64,000 nt of DNA. Source: Rickettsia sp. MEAM1 (Bemisia tabaci) (GTDB taxonomy: Bacteria; Pseudomonadota; Alphaproteobacteria; Rickettsiales; Rickettsiaceae). The notes under the pieces were generated by a model, which was given only the letters and a program-made list of their open reading frames with translations, was not told the DNA's origin and did no database searches. Each line of letters opens with the position of its first letter. Position 1 is the stretch's first letter. The position numbers were made by a program, and so were the translations under genes. Positions 1 to 9,739 of the stretch are shown piece by piece. Location: contig NZ_CP016305.1 in NCBI RefSeq assembly GCF_002285905.1, positions 682,001 to 746,000 of the forward strand, read 5' to 3'.

Positions 1-1
1 G

Positions 2-1149
2 ATGAAATTTGATTCATATAAAGAAGGTACTTTATTAGATTTAGAAAACGCTAACTTAAAAGAGCCAGATATTTCTGATTTACTTGAATCTTTAAGCAAT
101 AACCATCAAGTGACCCAATTAAAGTTAGCTGGGAAGTATATTAATGATGGAATTATACAAAATCTTACTGACATTAATTTTATAAATTGTATCTATATTA
201 CAGATAAAGGAATAGAGGCTTTAGCTAATTCGCCAAATATGCAGAATCTTACCAGCATTAATTTTCAATACTGTTACAAGATTACAAATAAAGGAATAGA
301 GGCTTTAGCGGATTCACAAAATATACAGAACCTTAGCAGCATTAGTTTTGAGGACTGTTATAAGATTACTGATGAAGGAGTAGAAAGTTTAGTAAATTCA
401 CCAAATATGCAAAACCTTACTAGCATTAATTTAGGAGGGTGCAACATTACGGATAAAGCGTTAACGGATTTAACAAACTCTTCAAATATGCAAAATATTA
501 CCAGCATTAATTTCAGAGGAACTATTATCACGGATAAAGCGTTGATGGATTTAGCAAATTCTCTAAATATGCAAAATATTACTAATATTAATTTTAAAGA
601 TTGTAATGATATTACGAATAAAGGGATAACGGATTTAGTTAATTCTTCAAGCACAAAAAATCTTACTATTATCTCATTATCAACACTAATGTCGATTGAA
701 GAAATAGAAGATATTGTAAAAAAATTACCTAAAATTCAAGAATTAAAGATTGCCGATGATAATGGATTAAGCGAGTTTTGTAATTATTTAATTCAGCTGA
801 GAGATTTTGAATCTAATTCCGATTTTAATAAAGAAGAAAGAATAAAAGATATAATGTTTAGTTTTGCTCAACAAGGAAAAGATGAATATATTAAATACAT
901 ATTGAATAATCAAGAAAAATATCCTTTTTTAGTTAACACCAAAGATGAATATGATCATAATTTAATGCATTTTTATACACATGACCCTGAAATGCAGAAA
1001 TTATTTTTTGAAAAAGGCATGATTCCTTCTAAAGAAATAGATCCAGATAATATAATGCTTAGTATTGTGAATGACGCACAGTCAGTACATACATCAGAAG
1101 TAACAAAGCGTACAAATTTTTTTACTAATGAGTTAGTACAAGTATTTAG
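2..1149 (+). pseudogene. Leucine-rich-repeat protein, 3' end cut by IS6-family insertion
   Basis: Reads from the window edge (ATG at base 2, so the true start could lie upstream) and shows about seven repeats of roughly 28 residues between residues 45 and 240, each built on an 'N-x-x-I-N-F-x-x-C-x-x-ITDKGI-x-x-L' pattern typical of ribonuclease-inhibitor/F-box type LRRs. Residues 260-380 have no LRRs and look like a helical, ankyrin-like tail. The gene meets the IS left end at 1150; the apparent last residues (APSS) and stop at 1165 come from the IS. What follows the IS at 2011 is an unrelated toxin fragment, so the original 3' end has been lost or moved. LRR proteins of intracellular bacteria often bind host proteins; a role here is inference. 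No signal peptide is visible. Confidence 0.8.
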
Positions 1150-2010
1150 GGCACCGTCAAGTTAAGGGAGGTATAAATTAAGTATTGAGCAATTACAGGG
1201 AATGATTTATAGAATAGCAGTAACAATTTATCCTAGATTTTACCGCTATGCATATTACTCAAGCCCCGAATAGACATCGTTTTCCAGCAAGCATTATTAG
1301 CCATACAGTATGGTTATATCATCGCTTTAATAATAGTTACCGAGATGTTCAAGAGCAGATGGCTTATCGAGGTATTATATTAAGTCATGAGACTGTAAGG
1401 TTTTGGTGTTATAAGTTTGTAGTTTATTTTCAAGATGTTATTAGTAAGAGAGAGCGAAAGCCAACTGATAAATGGCATTTGGATGAGATGAATATCAAGA
1501 TCAAAGGTGAAGTATTCATATTATGGAGAGCTGTTGACTCTGAGGGACATGAATTAGAAGTATTACTGCAGAAGCGTCGTAACAAGAAATCAGCTATTCG
1601 CTTTTTATCAAGATTATTGGGTAATTATCCATGTCCAAGGGTTATTGTGACTGATAAGCTAAAAAGCTACATTAAACCAGTTAGGTATATGTGTCCTAGG
1701 ACTAAGCATCGTACCGATAAAAGACTAAATAATCGGATTGAGAATGCCCATCAGCCAACTAGGAGAAAAGAGAAGATACTGATTAAATTTAAGCATCCTA
1801 ATTCAGCACAATGTACATTATCACTGATGGGAAAAGTCAGAAATATATTTGCTGTAAATGTTGGAAGATATACTAAAACAGCATCTGAGCAAAGAATTGC
1901 ATTTGCGTCCGCTAAATCCATTTGGGATGAAGCTACTCAAAGACTTCTTGCTGTCTGAAATCTAAAAATATAGTACTTTGTGACACTAATTTACTTAACT
2001 TGACGGTGCC
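1150..2010 (+). mobile_element. IS6-family insertion sequence, copy 1 (861 bp)
   Basis: Perfect 17-bp terminal inverted repeats GGCACCGTCAAGTTAAG bound an 861-bp element with one transposase gene. The flanking octamers are GTATTTAG (left) and CCACCACC (right); they differ, so this copy has no target duplication. The left neighbour is an LRR gene and the right neighbour a YoeB-type fragment, which fits a junction made by recombination between IS copies, not a simple insertion. Confidence 0.95.
1248..1958 (+). CDS. IS6-family DDE transposase
   Basis: 236 residues, the usual length for the IS6/IS26 family. An N-terminal helix-turn-helix-like segment (residues 10-50, with VWLYHRF and SYRDVQE) is followed by the DDE core: D79 in WHLDE, D136 in VTDKLKSY, E165 in LNNRIEN, then HQPTRRKE, all hallmarks of the family. 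IS6 elements move replicatively through cointegrates and leave copies that recombine readily. This reading frame is intact and nearly identical in the other copies in this window, implying recent spread. Confidence 0.95.
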   Translation: MHITQAPNRHRFPASIISHTVWLYHRFNNSYRDVQEQMAYRGIILSHETVRFWCYKFVVYFQDVISKRERKPTDKWHLDEMNIKIKGEVFILWRAVDSEGHELEVLLQKRRNKKSAIRFLSRLLGNYPCPRVIVTDKLKSYIKPVRYMCPRTKHRTDKRLNNRIENAHQPTRRKEKILIKFKHPNSAQCTLSLMGKVRNIFAVNVGRYTKTASEQRIAFASAKSIWDEATQRLLAV

Positions 2011-2157
2011 CCACCACCATATAAAAAACTTTCTGGTATATATGAAGGAATGTATTCTCGAAGGATTAATATACAACATAGATTATTCTACGAAGTTGAT
2101 GAAAAAAACAAAAGAATAAAAGTACTAAAGATATGGAATCATTATTACGATAATTAA
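2011..2157 (+). pseudogene. YoeB/Txe-family toxin, C-terminal remnant
   Basis: A 48-codon open frame starts at the IS edge and ends at TAA 2155-2157. It contains LSGIYEGMYSRRINIQHRLFY, then EVD, and near the end KIWNHYYDN. This matches the C-terminal half of YoeB/Txe mRNA interferases (pattern G-x-W/Y-SRRI-x-x-x-HRLVYEV, ending in HY). The N-terminal half and any YefM/Axe antitoxin are absent at this junction. With no start codon and only half the fold it is not expected to be active. It lies 17 bp upstream of thyX. Family assignment is from motif memory and is fairly secure. Confidence 0.75.
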
Positions 2158-2174
2158 AAAAAACAGAGGAATAA

Positions 2175-3059
2175 ATGAATAACGCAACAAAAAGAGTAGT
2201 AGTTCTGGCACTTGAGGAAATTTTATACGAGCCTATAAAGGTATTAGATCATGGTTTTATTAGAGTGATCGACTATATGGGCGATGATAGTGCTATAGTG
2301 CAAGCTGCTAGAGTTTCATATGGCAAAGGTACAAAACAGCTAAACCAAGATAAAGGGTTGATTAATTATTTGCTTCGTCACTATCATACTACGCCTTTTG
2401 AGATGTGTGATATTAAGTTTCATATTAAATTACCGATCTTTATTGCAAGACAGTGGATTAGGCATAGAACAGCCAGCGTTAACGAATATTCTGCTAGATA
2501 CTCAATATTAGGTAATGAGTTTTATTTACCTGAACCACAAAATATTGCCCCGCAATCTAGTACTAATAAACAATGCCGAGAAAACGATAGCCTACCAAAA
2601 GAAGTAGCCGAAAAGGTCCTTAATATATTAGAAGAAGATGCCCGAAATTGTTATAAGCACTATACGGAATTAATGAATACCGACGAAGATGGTAATGTCA
2701 TAGACGAAAATACTACCGGTATAGCTAGGGAGCTTGCTCGTATGAATTTGACATTAAATTATTATACGGAATGGTATTGGAAAATTAATTTACATAATTT
2801 GCTTCACTTCTTAAGGCTACGAGCTGATCCGCACGCTCAATATGAAATTAGAGTTTATGCCGAAAAGATGCTTGATATAGTTAAAGCTTGGGTACCTTTT
2901 ACTTATGAAGCTTTTGAAGAATATCGTATGTGCGGAGCAAATATTTCCCGTACAGGTTTAGAAGTAATTAAAAAGATGATAAATGGTGAAAAAGTTATCC
3001 ATGAAACTAGTGGAATGACTAAACGAGAATGGGAAGAACTAATGAAAATTCTCAAATAG
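2175..3059 (+). CDS. thyX: Flavin-dependent thymidylate synthase ThyX
   Basis: Makes dTMP from dUMP using methylenetetrahydrofolate and an FAD/NADPH reduction, replacing ThyA. The signature [15 protein letters not shown] (residues 96-110, RHRTxSxNExSxR) binds FAD and dUMP. Total length is 294 residues, normal for the alphaproteobacterial form. The start is supported by a GAGG ribosome site just upstream (AGAGGAATAAATG). It stands alone between an IS-derived junction and a secreted-protein gene, so its promoter must lie in the short toxin-remnant segment or in the upstream IS. The frame is intact, as expected for an essential gene next to decayed DNA. Confidence 0.95.
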   Translation: MNNATKRVVVLALEEILYEPIKVLDHGFIRVIDYMGDDSAIVQAARVSYGKGTKQLNQDKGLINYLLRHYHTTPFEMCDIKFHIKLPIFIARQWIRHRTASVNEYSARYSILGNEFYLPEPQNIAPQSSTNKQCRENDSLPKEVAEKVLNILEEDARNCYKHYTELMNTDEDGNVIDENTTGIARELARMNLTLNYYTEWYWKINLHNLLHFLRLRADPHAQYEIRVYAEKMLDIVKAWVPFTYEAFEEYRMCGANISRTGLEVIKKMINGEKVIHETSGMTKREWEELMKILK

Positions 3060-3136
3060 TAAATATTTATTAGCTAATTCTTGATGAATAGTTAATTTTT
3101 CTTTATAATACCTCTTTTATTAAATAGGAGAGGTTT

Positions 3137-4270
3137 ATGATGAGAAAGAAATTAGTTTTAACTTTAAGCATTTGTTCTATTATTTCTTTTAATAGCTATG
3201 CTTTTAATGAGTCACCTACTACTGATAAGGTTCAAAACACAAGCACACAAACAAATAAAATCTCTCCTATTAATATGCAAAATCTTCACAAGCTAGCAAT
3301 ATCATTAAAAGATGAGAGTTTTCCCAATAAAATATTAGCATATTCTGACTATTTCATAGGTAAACCTTATGATACAGAGATAGGCACAAATTTAATTATT
3401 TGGGATAAGAATAGAGATAAGAATGAGCTAATTAATCTAGAAACTTTTGACTGCTTTAGCTATATAGAAATGGTTATAGCATTAGCAGAAATAAAAGAAC
3501 CAAATGCGGATTCTGTAAAATTTAAAGAGCAGCTTGCAGAAGCTTTAGCAAAAATTATGTTTCCTTCTGACGATATATCATATGTTAACAGAAATCATTT
3601 TATGGATGAATGGTTAAAGAATAATAGTAAATATCTTACAATGGAAAATGTATTTGCAAATCTTCCATATGCTAAAGTTAAAACTGCGATGATTAATAAA
3701 GCAGGTTTACTTGAAACACAAATCAATAATTACATTAAAGATAATGTATCTAAAGATGAATGCTTTTCATTTGGTGAAAAATATCATCAGATAAAATCCA
3801 TCAAACCTTTTAAATCTGATATTAGTTATATAAGCTTTACTGATTTCTTAGATCATGAGCAAGAACTGACAAAGCAACTAGTAAATAAAACACAGCTAAA
3901 TTCAGAAAGCTTTAGACAAGATGAATTTAAAGACGAGACTGCGGAGCGTATAAAAATACGTGAGCAAAGGCGAATGTCAAAAAATTCACTTGGATCAAGT
4001 TTTCTGAATGACGCTGTATATCTTATGGTTATGACAATGGACAACTCAAAACTATTAGAGCTAACAAAATCAGAACATAATATAGCGCACGTTGGGTTTG
4101 TATTTACCAAAAACGATAAACTTTATTTTAGACATGCAACCCCAGTAGGTCCTAAAAAAATTGTTGAAGTGTCTTTAGAAGAATATGCAACAGGTAAAAA
4201 AGAAAGTAAAATCTTTACAGGCTTTACTTTATTCAGTTTAGAGCAGAAAAATAACCCTCTTAATAAATAA
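3137..4270 (+). CDS. Secreted DUF1460-type amidase-like protein
   Basis: 377 residues with an N-terminal signal peptide (residues 1-23, basic MMRKK, hydrophobic core, cleavage near SYAF). The body has the DUF1460 layout: a GKPYDTEIGTN segment near residue 75, a Cys in FDCFSYIEMV near residue 106 and a late HVGFVF and LYFRHAT pair (about residues 315 and 333), giving the Cys/His set of an NlpC/P60-like fold. Characterised relatives are N-acetylmuramoyl-L-alanine amidase-like or muropeptide hydrolases, so a periplasmic cell-wall role is likely but inferred. A GGAGAGG ribosome site precedes the ATG. Downstream is a repeat fragment and then an IS6 copy 69 bp after the stop. Confidence 0.75.
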   Translation: MMRKKLVLTLSICSIISFNSYAFNESPTTDKVQNTSTQTNKISPINMQNLHKLAISLKDESFPNKILAYSDYFIGKPYDTEIGTNLIIWDKNRDKNELINLETFDCFSYIEMVIALAEIKEPNADSVKFKEQLAEALAKIMFPSDDISYVNRNHFMDEWLKNNSKYLTMENVFANLPYAKVKTAMINKAGLLETQINNYIKDNVSKDECFSFGEKYHQIKSIKPFKSDISYISFTDFLDHEQELTKQLVNKTQLNSESFRQDEFKDETAERIKIREQRRMSKNSLGSSFLNDAVYLMVMTMDNSKLLELTKSEHNIAHVGFVFTKNDKLYFRHATPVGPKKIVEVSLEEYATGKKESKIFTGFTLFSLEQKNNPLNK

Positions 4271-4276
4271 AAATCA

Positions 4277-4339
4277 ACTCGAAAAAGAGCAAGAAACATC
4301 TAAATTTTTGACCTCAGCGTACATTTTAATACTTGAGGA
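4277..4339 (-). repeat. Rickettsial palindromic repeat fragment cut by IS
   Basis: On the minus strand this reads as the distal half of the repeat also present at 24838, 26895, 32752 and 44333 (elements such as TGTACGCTGAGGTC and TTGCTCTTTTTC). The other half should lie beyond the IS copy at 4340 but is not there, so the IS junction removed it. Confidence 0.6.
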
Positions 4340-5200
4340 GGCACCGTCAAGTTAAGGGAGGTATAAATTAAGTATTGAGCAATTACAGGGAATGATTTAT
4401 AGAATAGCAGTAACAATTTATCCTAGATTTTACCGCTATGCATATTACTCAAGCCCCGAATAGACATCGTTTCCCAGCAAGCATTATTAGCCATACAGTA
4501 TGGTTATATCATCGCTTTAATAATAGTTACCGAGATGTTCAAGAGCAGATGGCTTATCGAGGTATTATATTAAGTCATGAGACTGTAAGGTTTTGGTGTT
4601 ATAAGTTTGTAGTTTATTTTCAAGATGTTATTAGTAAGAGAGAGCGAAAGCCAACTGATAAATGGCATTTGGATGAGATGAATATCAAGATCAAAGGTGA
4701 AGTATTCATATTATGGAGAGCTGTTGACTCTGAGGGACATGAATTAGAAGTATTACTGCAGAAGCGTCGTAACAAGAAATCAGCTATTCGCTTTTTATCA
4801 AGATTATTGGGTAATTATCCATGTCCAAGGGTTATTGTGACTGATAAGCTAAAAAGCTACATTAAACCAGTTAGGTATATGTGTCCTAGGACTAAGCATC
4901 GTACCGATAAAAGACTAAATAATCGGATTGAGAATGCCCATCAGCCAACTAGGAGAAAAGAGAAGATACTGATTAAATTTAAGCATCCTAATTCAGCACA
5001 ATGTACATTATCACTGATGGGAAAAGTCAGAAATATATTTGCTGTAAATGTTGGAAGATATACTAAAACAGCATCTGAGCAAAGAATTGCATTTGCGTCC
5101 GCTAAATCCATTTGGGATGAAGCTACTCAAAGACTTCTTGCTGTCTGAAATCTAAAAATATAGTACTTTGTGACACTAATTTACTTAACTTGACGGTGCC
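4340..5200 (+). mobile_element. IS6-family insertion sequence, copy 2 (861 bp)
   Basis: Full-length copy with both 17-bp ends. Flanks are CTTGAGGA (left) and GTTTTAGC (right): no target duplication. The left side interrupts a palindromic repeat; the right side is a 183-bp AT-rich leader before pepA in which I see no gene. Confidence 0.95.
4438..5148 (+). CDS. IS6-family transposase (copy 2)
   Basis: Intact 236-residue frame, identical in protein sequence to copy 1; only a silent change (TTCCCA for TTTCCA) was noticed near the start. Confidence 0.95.
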   Translation: MHITQAPNRHRFPASIISHTVWLYHRFNNSYRDVQEQMAYRGIILSHETVRFWCYKFVVYFQDVISKRERKPTDKWHLDEMNIKIKGEVFILWRAVDSEGHELEVLLQKRRNKKSAIRFLSRLLGNYPCPRVIVTDKLKSYIKPVRYMCPRTKHRTDKRLNNRIENAHQPTRRKEKILIKFKHPNSAQCTLSLMGKVRNIFAVNVGRYTKTASEQRIAFASAKSIWDEATQRLLAV

Positions 5201-5383
5201 GTTTTAGCTTCTAGACTCAGCATTAAATTACTTAATTTTAATTATTACGAGGCAAAAAATATAAAAAACGTTAAATTATGTCAATTAGTTTTTAATTTGG
5301 TTTCCCTATAGGCAATTAATACTTGCAAAGTTTCATAAGATAAATAGAATTATCTAGGAAAATGTTAATAAGGAAAAATAAAT

Positions 5384-6892
5384 ATGCTACATGTAAATTT
5401 TACTGAGGAAGAATCATTAAATACTCAAGCATTAATAGTGTTTATTGATGACAAATTAAAACTTGATAGTGAACTAATAAGCCTTGACCAACAACATCAT
5501 GGTTTGATCTCTAAGACTATTGCCAATAAATTACAATTTACCGGTAAATACGGGCAGATCAAAATTATTCCTTCCGTTGTTAAGTCAGGGGAAGTAAAAT
5601 ATTTAGTATTAGCAGGGCTTGGAAGTGAAGAAAAACTAACCGAAGCGAAAATCGAAGAGTTAGGGGGTAAAATATTACAGAATGTTACTAATGCTAAAAT
5701 CGCTACTATTGGCTTAAAAATTAAAAATAGAATTAGCAATTTTACATCATCACATGTTGCATCTTTAATTGCTAGTGGTGCGTTACTTGCTTCCTACAGA
5801 TTCGATAAATACAGAACTACTTTAAAAGAAGCGGATAAGTTTGTTGTAGAATCATTTGAAATCTCTACAGATAATAACGCAGAAGCAACAAAATTGTTTG
5901 AAGTTAAAAAATTAATTGCTGAAGGGGTCTTTTTCACAAGAGATATTAGTAATGAACCATCAAATATTAAAACTCCACAAATATACGCTGAAAGAATAGC
6001 AGAAACACTAGAAGAATTAAATGTCGATGTTTCTATTCTTGGTGAAAGAGAAATGAAAAATCTTGGCATGGGAGCTCTTCTTGGAGTTGGTCAAGGTTCA
6101 CAAAATGAATCAAAGCTAGTGGTAATGGAATATCAAGGTGCAAGCAAAGATGCTCCTTATATTGCCCTAGTCGGAAAAGGAGTTATTTTTGATACGGGTG
6201 GCATATCTCTAAAGCCATCAAGTAATATGCATTTAATGAGATATGACATGTGTGGTTCTGCCGCAGTAGTTGGTGCTATGATTGCGGTTGCTAGTCAAGA
6301 ATTGCCGGTAAATATCGTAGGTGTTGTAGGGCTTGTTGAAAATATGCCGTCAGGTAATGCACAACGTCCTGGGGATGTTGTAACTACTATGTCAGGTCAA
6401 ACTGCTGAAGTTTTAAATACCGATGCAGAAGGACGTTTAGTTCTTGCTGATGCTGTTTGGTATGCACAAGAGAAATTCAAACCTAAATGCGTGATTGACG
6501 TTGCTACTTTAACTGGTGCAATAGTGGTGTCTTTAGGTCCTACATATGCTGGTTGTTTTTCTAATAACGATGAGCTTGCTGATAAACTAATAAAAGCTGG
6601 TGAGGAAGTAAATGAAAAATTATGGAGAATGCCGCTTCATGAAGATTATGATGCAATGATTAACTCCGACATAGCTGATATGGCAAATATCGGTAATGTG
6701 CCAGGAGCTGCTGGAAGTTCTACCGCTGCTCATTTTATCAAACGTTTTATTCAAGAAGGGGTAGAATGGGCACATTTAGATATAGCAGGCGTTGCAAATA
6801 GCAGTAAACCCTCATCACTTGGTCCGAAAGGAGCAGTAGGTTATGGTGTAAGGCTACTTGAGAAATTTATAAAGGAAAATTATGAGCAATAA
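5384..6892 (+). CDS. pepA: Leucyl aminopeptidase (M17)
   Basis: 502-residue cytosolic metallo-exopeptidase that removes N-terminal residues from peptides, supporting peptide turnover. The C-terminal catalytic domain carries the family signature NTDAEGRLVLADA (about residues 345-357) and the metal/substrate segment GVIFDTGGISLKPS (about residues 267-280); the N-terminal domain is the usual hexamerisation/DNA-binding type. An AAGGA ribosome site precedes the ATG. The 3' end overlaps mipZ by 11 bp, implying translational coupling. Length and motifs are normal for PepA. Confidence 0.95.
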   Translation: MLHVNFTEEESLNTQALIVFIDDKLKLDSELISLDQQHHGLISKTIANKLQFTGKYGQIKIIPSVVKSGEVKYLVLAGLGSEEKLTEAKIEELGGKILQNVTNAKIATIGLKIKNRISNFTSSHVASLIASGALLASYRFDKYRTTLKEADKFVVESFEISTDNNAEATKLFEVKKLIAEGVFFTRDISNEPSNIKTPQIYAERIAETLEELNVDVSILGEREMKNLGMGALLGVGQGSQNESKLVVMEYQGASKDAPYIALVGKGVIFDTGGISLKPSSNMHLMRYDMCGSAAVVGAMIAVASQELPVNIVGVVGLVENMPSGNAQRPGDVVTTMSGQTAEVLNTDAEGRLVLADAVWYAQEKFKPKCVIDVATLTGAIVVSLGPTYAGCFSNNDELADKLIKAGEEVNEKLWRMPLHEDYDAMINSDIADMANIGNVPGAAGSSTAAHFIKRFIQEGVEWAHLDIAGVANSSKPSSLGPKGAVGYGVRLLEKFIKENYEQ

Positions 6893-7670
6893 GCCTTATA
6901 TATTTGTTATAGGTAATGAAAAAGGTGGGGCAGGTAAAACAACCTGCTCTATCCATTTAATAGTGGCACTACTTTATCAAAAATATTCAGTAGTAAGTAT
7001 AGACACCGATTCTCGCCAAAGCTCTTTAACTAATTACCTAAAAAATCGAGATTTATATAATGAGCAAAATCCTGACAAACCGGTACTAGTACCAAAGCAT
7101 TTCCATGTCAAAGAAAGTTCTGAAGAGGAGCAAGCTAATAGTTTTGAGCAGATATTAACAGATAATATGGATGCTGATTATATAGTAATCGATACGCCTG
7201 GTAGCCATACTGCTTTATCAAGGCTTGCTCATTCTTATGCTGACACCATTATTACGCCGATAAATGATAGCTTTTTAGATTTAGATGTAATAGCAAAAGT
7301 TGACAATAAAGATGAAATTATTAGCCCTTCAATCTATAGCCAAATGATATGGGAACAGAAAATGCAGCGTGCTAGTCGTGATAGAGGGAGCATAGATTGG
7401 ATAATTTTGCGTAATCGTTTAAGTAACCTTGATGCTCTAAATAAAAGACGTGTTAGTAACGTATTGAACAAGCTTGCTAAAAGAATTAATTTTAAACTCG
7501 CTGATGGTTTTAGTGAACGTGTGATATATAGGGAGTTATTTCTGCAAGGTTTAACTCTACTTGATTTAAAAGTCGCAAATTATGACCGAGCATTTAACAG
7601 CTCACATATAGTTGCTCGTCAGGAACTAAAAAATTTCTTAAAATTCCTAAATATTACTTTTGTATCCTAG
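6882..7670 (+). CDS. mipZ: ParA/MipZ-type division-site ATPase
   Basis: 262 residues. The deviant Walker A motif NEKGGAGKTT sits at residues 13-22, followed by DTDSRQSSLTNYL and the switch IVIDTPGSH. The central insert (WEQKMQRASRDRGSIDWIILRNRLS) and C-terminal FSERVIYRELFLQGLTLLDL are characteristic of MipZ, the alphaproteobacterial ParA relative that forms a polar gradient and blocks FtsZ assembly away from midcell. A plasmid ParA is less likely because there is no parB beside it. It starts inside the end of pepA. Its stop codon TAG lies within a 166-bp palindromic repeat, so the repeat determines the end of the protein. Confidence 0.85.
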   Translation: MSNKPYIFVIGNEKGGAGKTTCSIHLIVALLYQKYSVVSIDTDSRQSSLTNYLKNRDLYNEQNPDKPVLVPKHFHVKESSEEEQANSFEQILTDNMDADYIVIDTPGSHTALSRLAHSYADTIITPINDSFLDLDVIAKVDNKDEIISPSIYSQMIWEQKMQRASRDRGSIDWIILRNRLSNLDALNKRRVSNVLNKLAKRINFKLADGFSERVIYRELFLQGLTLLDLKVANYDRAFNSSHIVARQELKNFLKFLNITFVS

Positions 7671-7832
7671 GCTCTGTGAAGATTTCTAAAAAGATTTAAT
7701 TTTGACTCTTTTTTGCTGCAAATTACAAGATTTTTTTGAAATATGAATAACTATTCCGTCAAAAATCTTATTAATTTTCGCTAAAAAATAGTTCAAAACT
7801 CAAAATCAATTAGAACCCTTCACAGAACCTAG
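7667..7832. repeat. 166-bp imperfect palindromic element overlapping mipZ stop
   Basis: The two ends, CTAGGCTCTGTGAAG and CTTCACAGAACCTAG, are inverted copies with one mismatch, and the similarity continues inward to a centre near 7749. The left tip contains the mipZ stop codon. No second copy was seen in this window. It could also fold as a long hairpin and end transcription between mipZ and aspS. Confidence 0.7.
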
Positions 7833-7895
7833 ATAATTTTATTGCAGGATTTAGCTATTTTGATTATAGTGAGTTGATTTAAAAACAAAGATAAA

Positions 7896-9704
7896 ATGCA
7901 TAAATATAGAACTCATAATTGTAACGAATTAAAAATTTCCGATGTTGGGACTGAAGTAAAACTGTCTGGTTGGGTACATAGAAGAAGAGATCATGGCAAT
8001 CTAGTTTTTGTAGATTTACGTGATCATTATGGCATAACACAAATCGTGTTTACCGACCAAAATCCGCAGCTTATGGACGATGCTAGCCGTTTACGTTATG
8101 AGTCAGTTGTTACAGTAGTTGGGAAAGTAGTAGCAAGATCAGAAGAGACTATTAATAACACACTTCCTACTGGTCATATAGAAGTTTTAGCCAGTGAATT
8201 TATTATTGAATCAGCGGCTGATACTCTGCCGTTTGTGATTAATACGGAAAAAGACGCACCTGAAGACTCAAGGCTTAAACATCGCTTTTTAGATTTAAGA
8301 CGTGAGAAGTTGCATAATAATATAATGCTTCGTTCACAAATTATTTCTTACATTCGTCAGCTAATGACTGCAAGAGGCTTTACCGAATTTCAAACACCTA
8401 TTCTAACTGCTAGCTCACCTGAAGGAGCTAGGGATTTCTTAGTCCCAAGCAGATTACATCTGGGCAAGTTTTATGCATTACCGCAAGCACCACAACAATT
8501 TAAGCAGCTATTGATGGTATCGGGATTTGATCGTTATTTCCAAATTGCTCCGTGTTTTCGTGATGAAGACGCAAGAGCAGATAGGTCACCAGGCGAGTTT
8601 TATCAGCTAGATATCGAAATGTCGTTTGTTACGCAAGAAGATATATTCAGCACAATCGAGCCGGTTATGTATGAGCTATTTACAAAATTTACAGATAAGA
8701 AAGTGTCAGAAGCACCCTTTATCCGTATTCCATATAACGAATCTATGCTGAAATATGGTTCTGATAAGCCTGATTTACGAAACCCTATTGTAATTACTGA
8801 TGTAACGGAAATTTTTAGAGATTCAGACTTTACTATTTTTAGGGAAAATATCAAAAAAGGTAGTATTGTCCGAGCAATTCCTGCACCGAGTGCTACAAGT
8901 CAGCCTCGTAGCTTCTTCGATAAAATGATAGAATTCGCAATATCGGAGGGAGCTGGAGGACTTGGCTATATTCAGTTTAGCGAAAGCGGTGAAGCAAAAG
9001 GACCGGTCGCAAAATTCTTAAGCACTCAGCAATTAGAAGATTTGAAGGCTACTGCTAATATTAGCAATGGCGATGCGGTATTTTTCGCTAGCGATAAAAA
9101 AGATAAAGCAGCCAAACTTGCCGGTAAGGTAAGAATTAAACTTGCTGATGAGCTAGATTTACTTGAAAAGGATTGCTTTAAATTCTGCTGGATTACCGAT
9201 TTTCCATTCTATGAGCTAAACGAAGAAACCGGTAAAATTGATTTTAGCCATAATCCATTTTCTATGCCTCAGGGTGGGTTAGAAGCTCTTGAGAACGCTA
9301 AAACTACTGAAGAGCTGTTAGAGCTTACCGCATATCAGTATGATATTGTTTGTAATGGCATAGAGCTTTCTAGCGGTGCTGTTAGGAATCATAAGCTGGA
9401 AATAATGTATAAGGCATTTGCTATAGCTGGTTATAGTGAAGAGGAAGTGGATAAACGATTTGGTGGTATGATTAGAGCGTTTAAATTTGGAGCACCACCA
9501 CATGGCGGCATAGCTCCAGGTATAGACCGAATCGTTATGTTACTTGCGGAAGCTACTAATATAAGAGAAATAATCGCTTTCCCATTAAATCAGCAAGCTG
9601 AAGATTTATTAATGAACGCTCCGAATTATGTTGAAGATAAGGCGTTAAAAGAACTAAGTGTCATGCTCTCCCCATCTGCTAGAAAGAATGCGGAAAAAGA
9701 GTAA
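7896..9704 (+). CDS. aspS: Aspartyl-tRNA synthetase
   Basis: 602-residue class IIb synthetase that charges tRNA-Asp (and possibly tRNA-Asn, if asparagine is made by GatCAB transamidation; inference). The N-terminal OB-fold anticodon domain begins with [14 protein letters not shown] (residues 23-36). Motif 2 appears as [20 protein letters not shown] and motif 3 as [13 protein letters not shown] near the C-terminus. The bacterial GAD insertion lies between them. Length and motifs are standard for the bacterial form. The ATG at 7896 follows AAAGATAAA, a weak ribosome site. Confidence 0.95.
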   Translation: MHKYRTHNCNELKISDVGTEVKLSGWVHRRRDHGNLVFVDLRDHYGITQIVFTDQNPQLMDDASRLRYESVVTVVGKVVARSEETINNTLPTGHIEVLASEFIIESAADTLPFVINTEKDAPEDSRLKHRFLDLRREKLHNNIMLRSQIISYIRQLMTARGFTEFQTPILTASSPEGARDFLVPSRLHLGKFYALPQAPQQFKQLLMVSGFDRYFQIAPCFRDEDARADRSPGEFYQLDIEMSFVTQEDIFSTIEPVMYELFTKFTDKKVSEAPFIRIPYNESMLKYGSDKPDLRNPIVITDVTEIFRDSDFTIFRENIKKGSIVRAIPAPSATSQPRSFFDKMIEFAISEGAGGLGYIQFSESGEAKGPVAKFLSTQQLEDLKATANISNGDAVFFASDKKDKAAKLAGKVRIKLADELDLLEKDCFKFCWITDFPFYELNEETGKIDFSHNPFSMPQGGLEALENAKTTEELLELTAYQYDIVCNGIELSSGAVRNHKLEIMYKAFAIAGYSEEEVDKRFGGMIRAFKFGAPPHGGIAPGIDRIVMLLAEATNIREIIAFPLNQQAEDLLMNAPNYVEDKALKELSVMLSPSARKNAEKE

Positions 9705-9739
9705 AACTTTATAGTTGTTACCTACCGCATCAATAGCAC

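Noticed and set aside
1-700. Regularly spaced DNA repeats in the first gene as a possible CRISPR array
   Set aside because: The roughly 84-bp period equals the 28-residue LRR unit, the frame is open throughout, and there are no unique spacers.
1150-5200. Composite transposon formed by IS6 copies 1 and 2 carrying thyX
   Set aside because: Both copies are in direct orientation around thyX and a secreted protein gene, but the outer flanks GTATTTAG and GTTTTAGC do not match, and thyX is a core gene. Recombination junctions explain it better.
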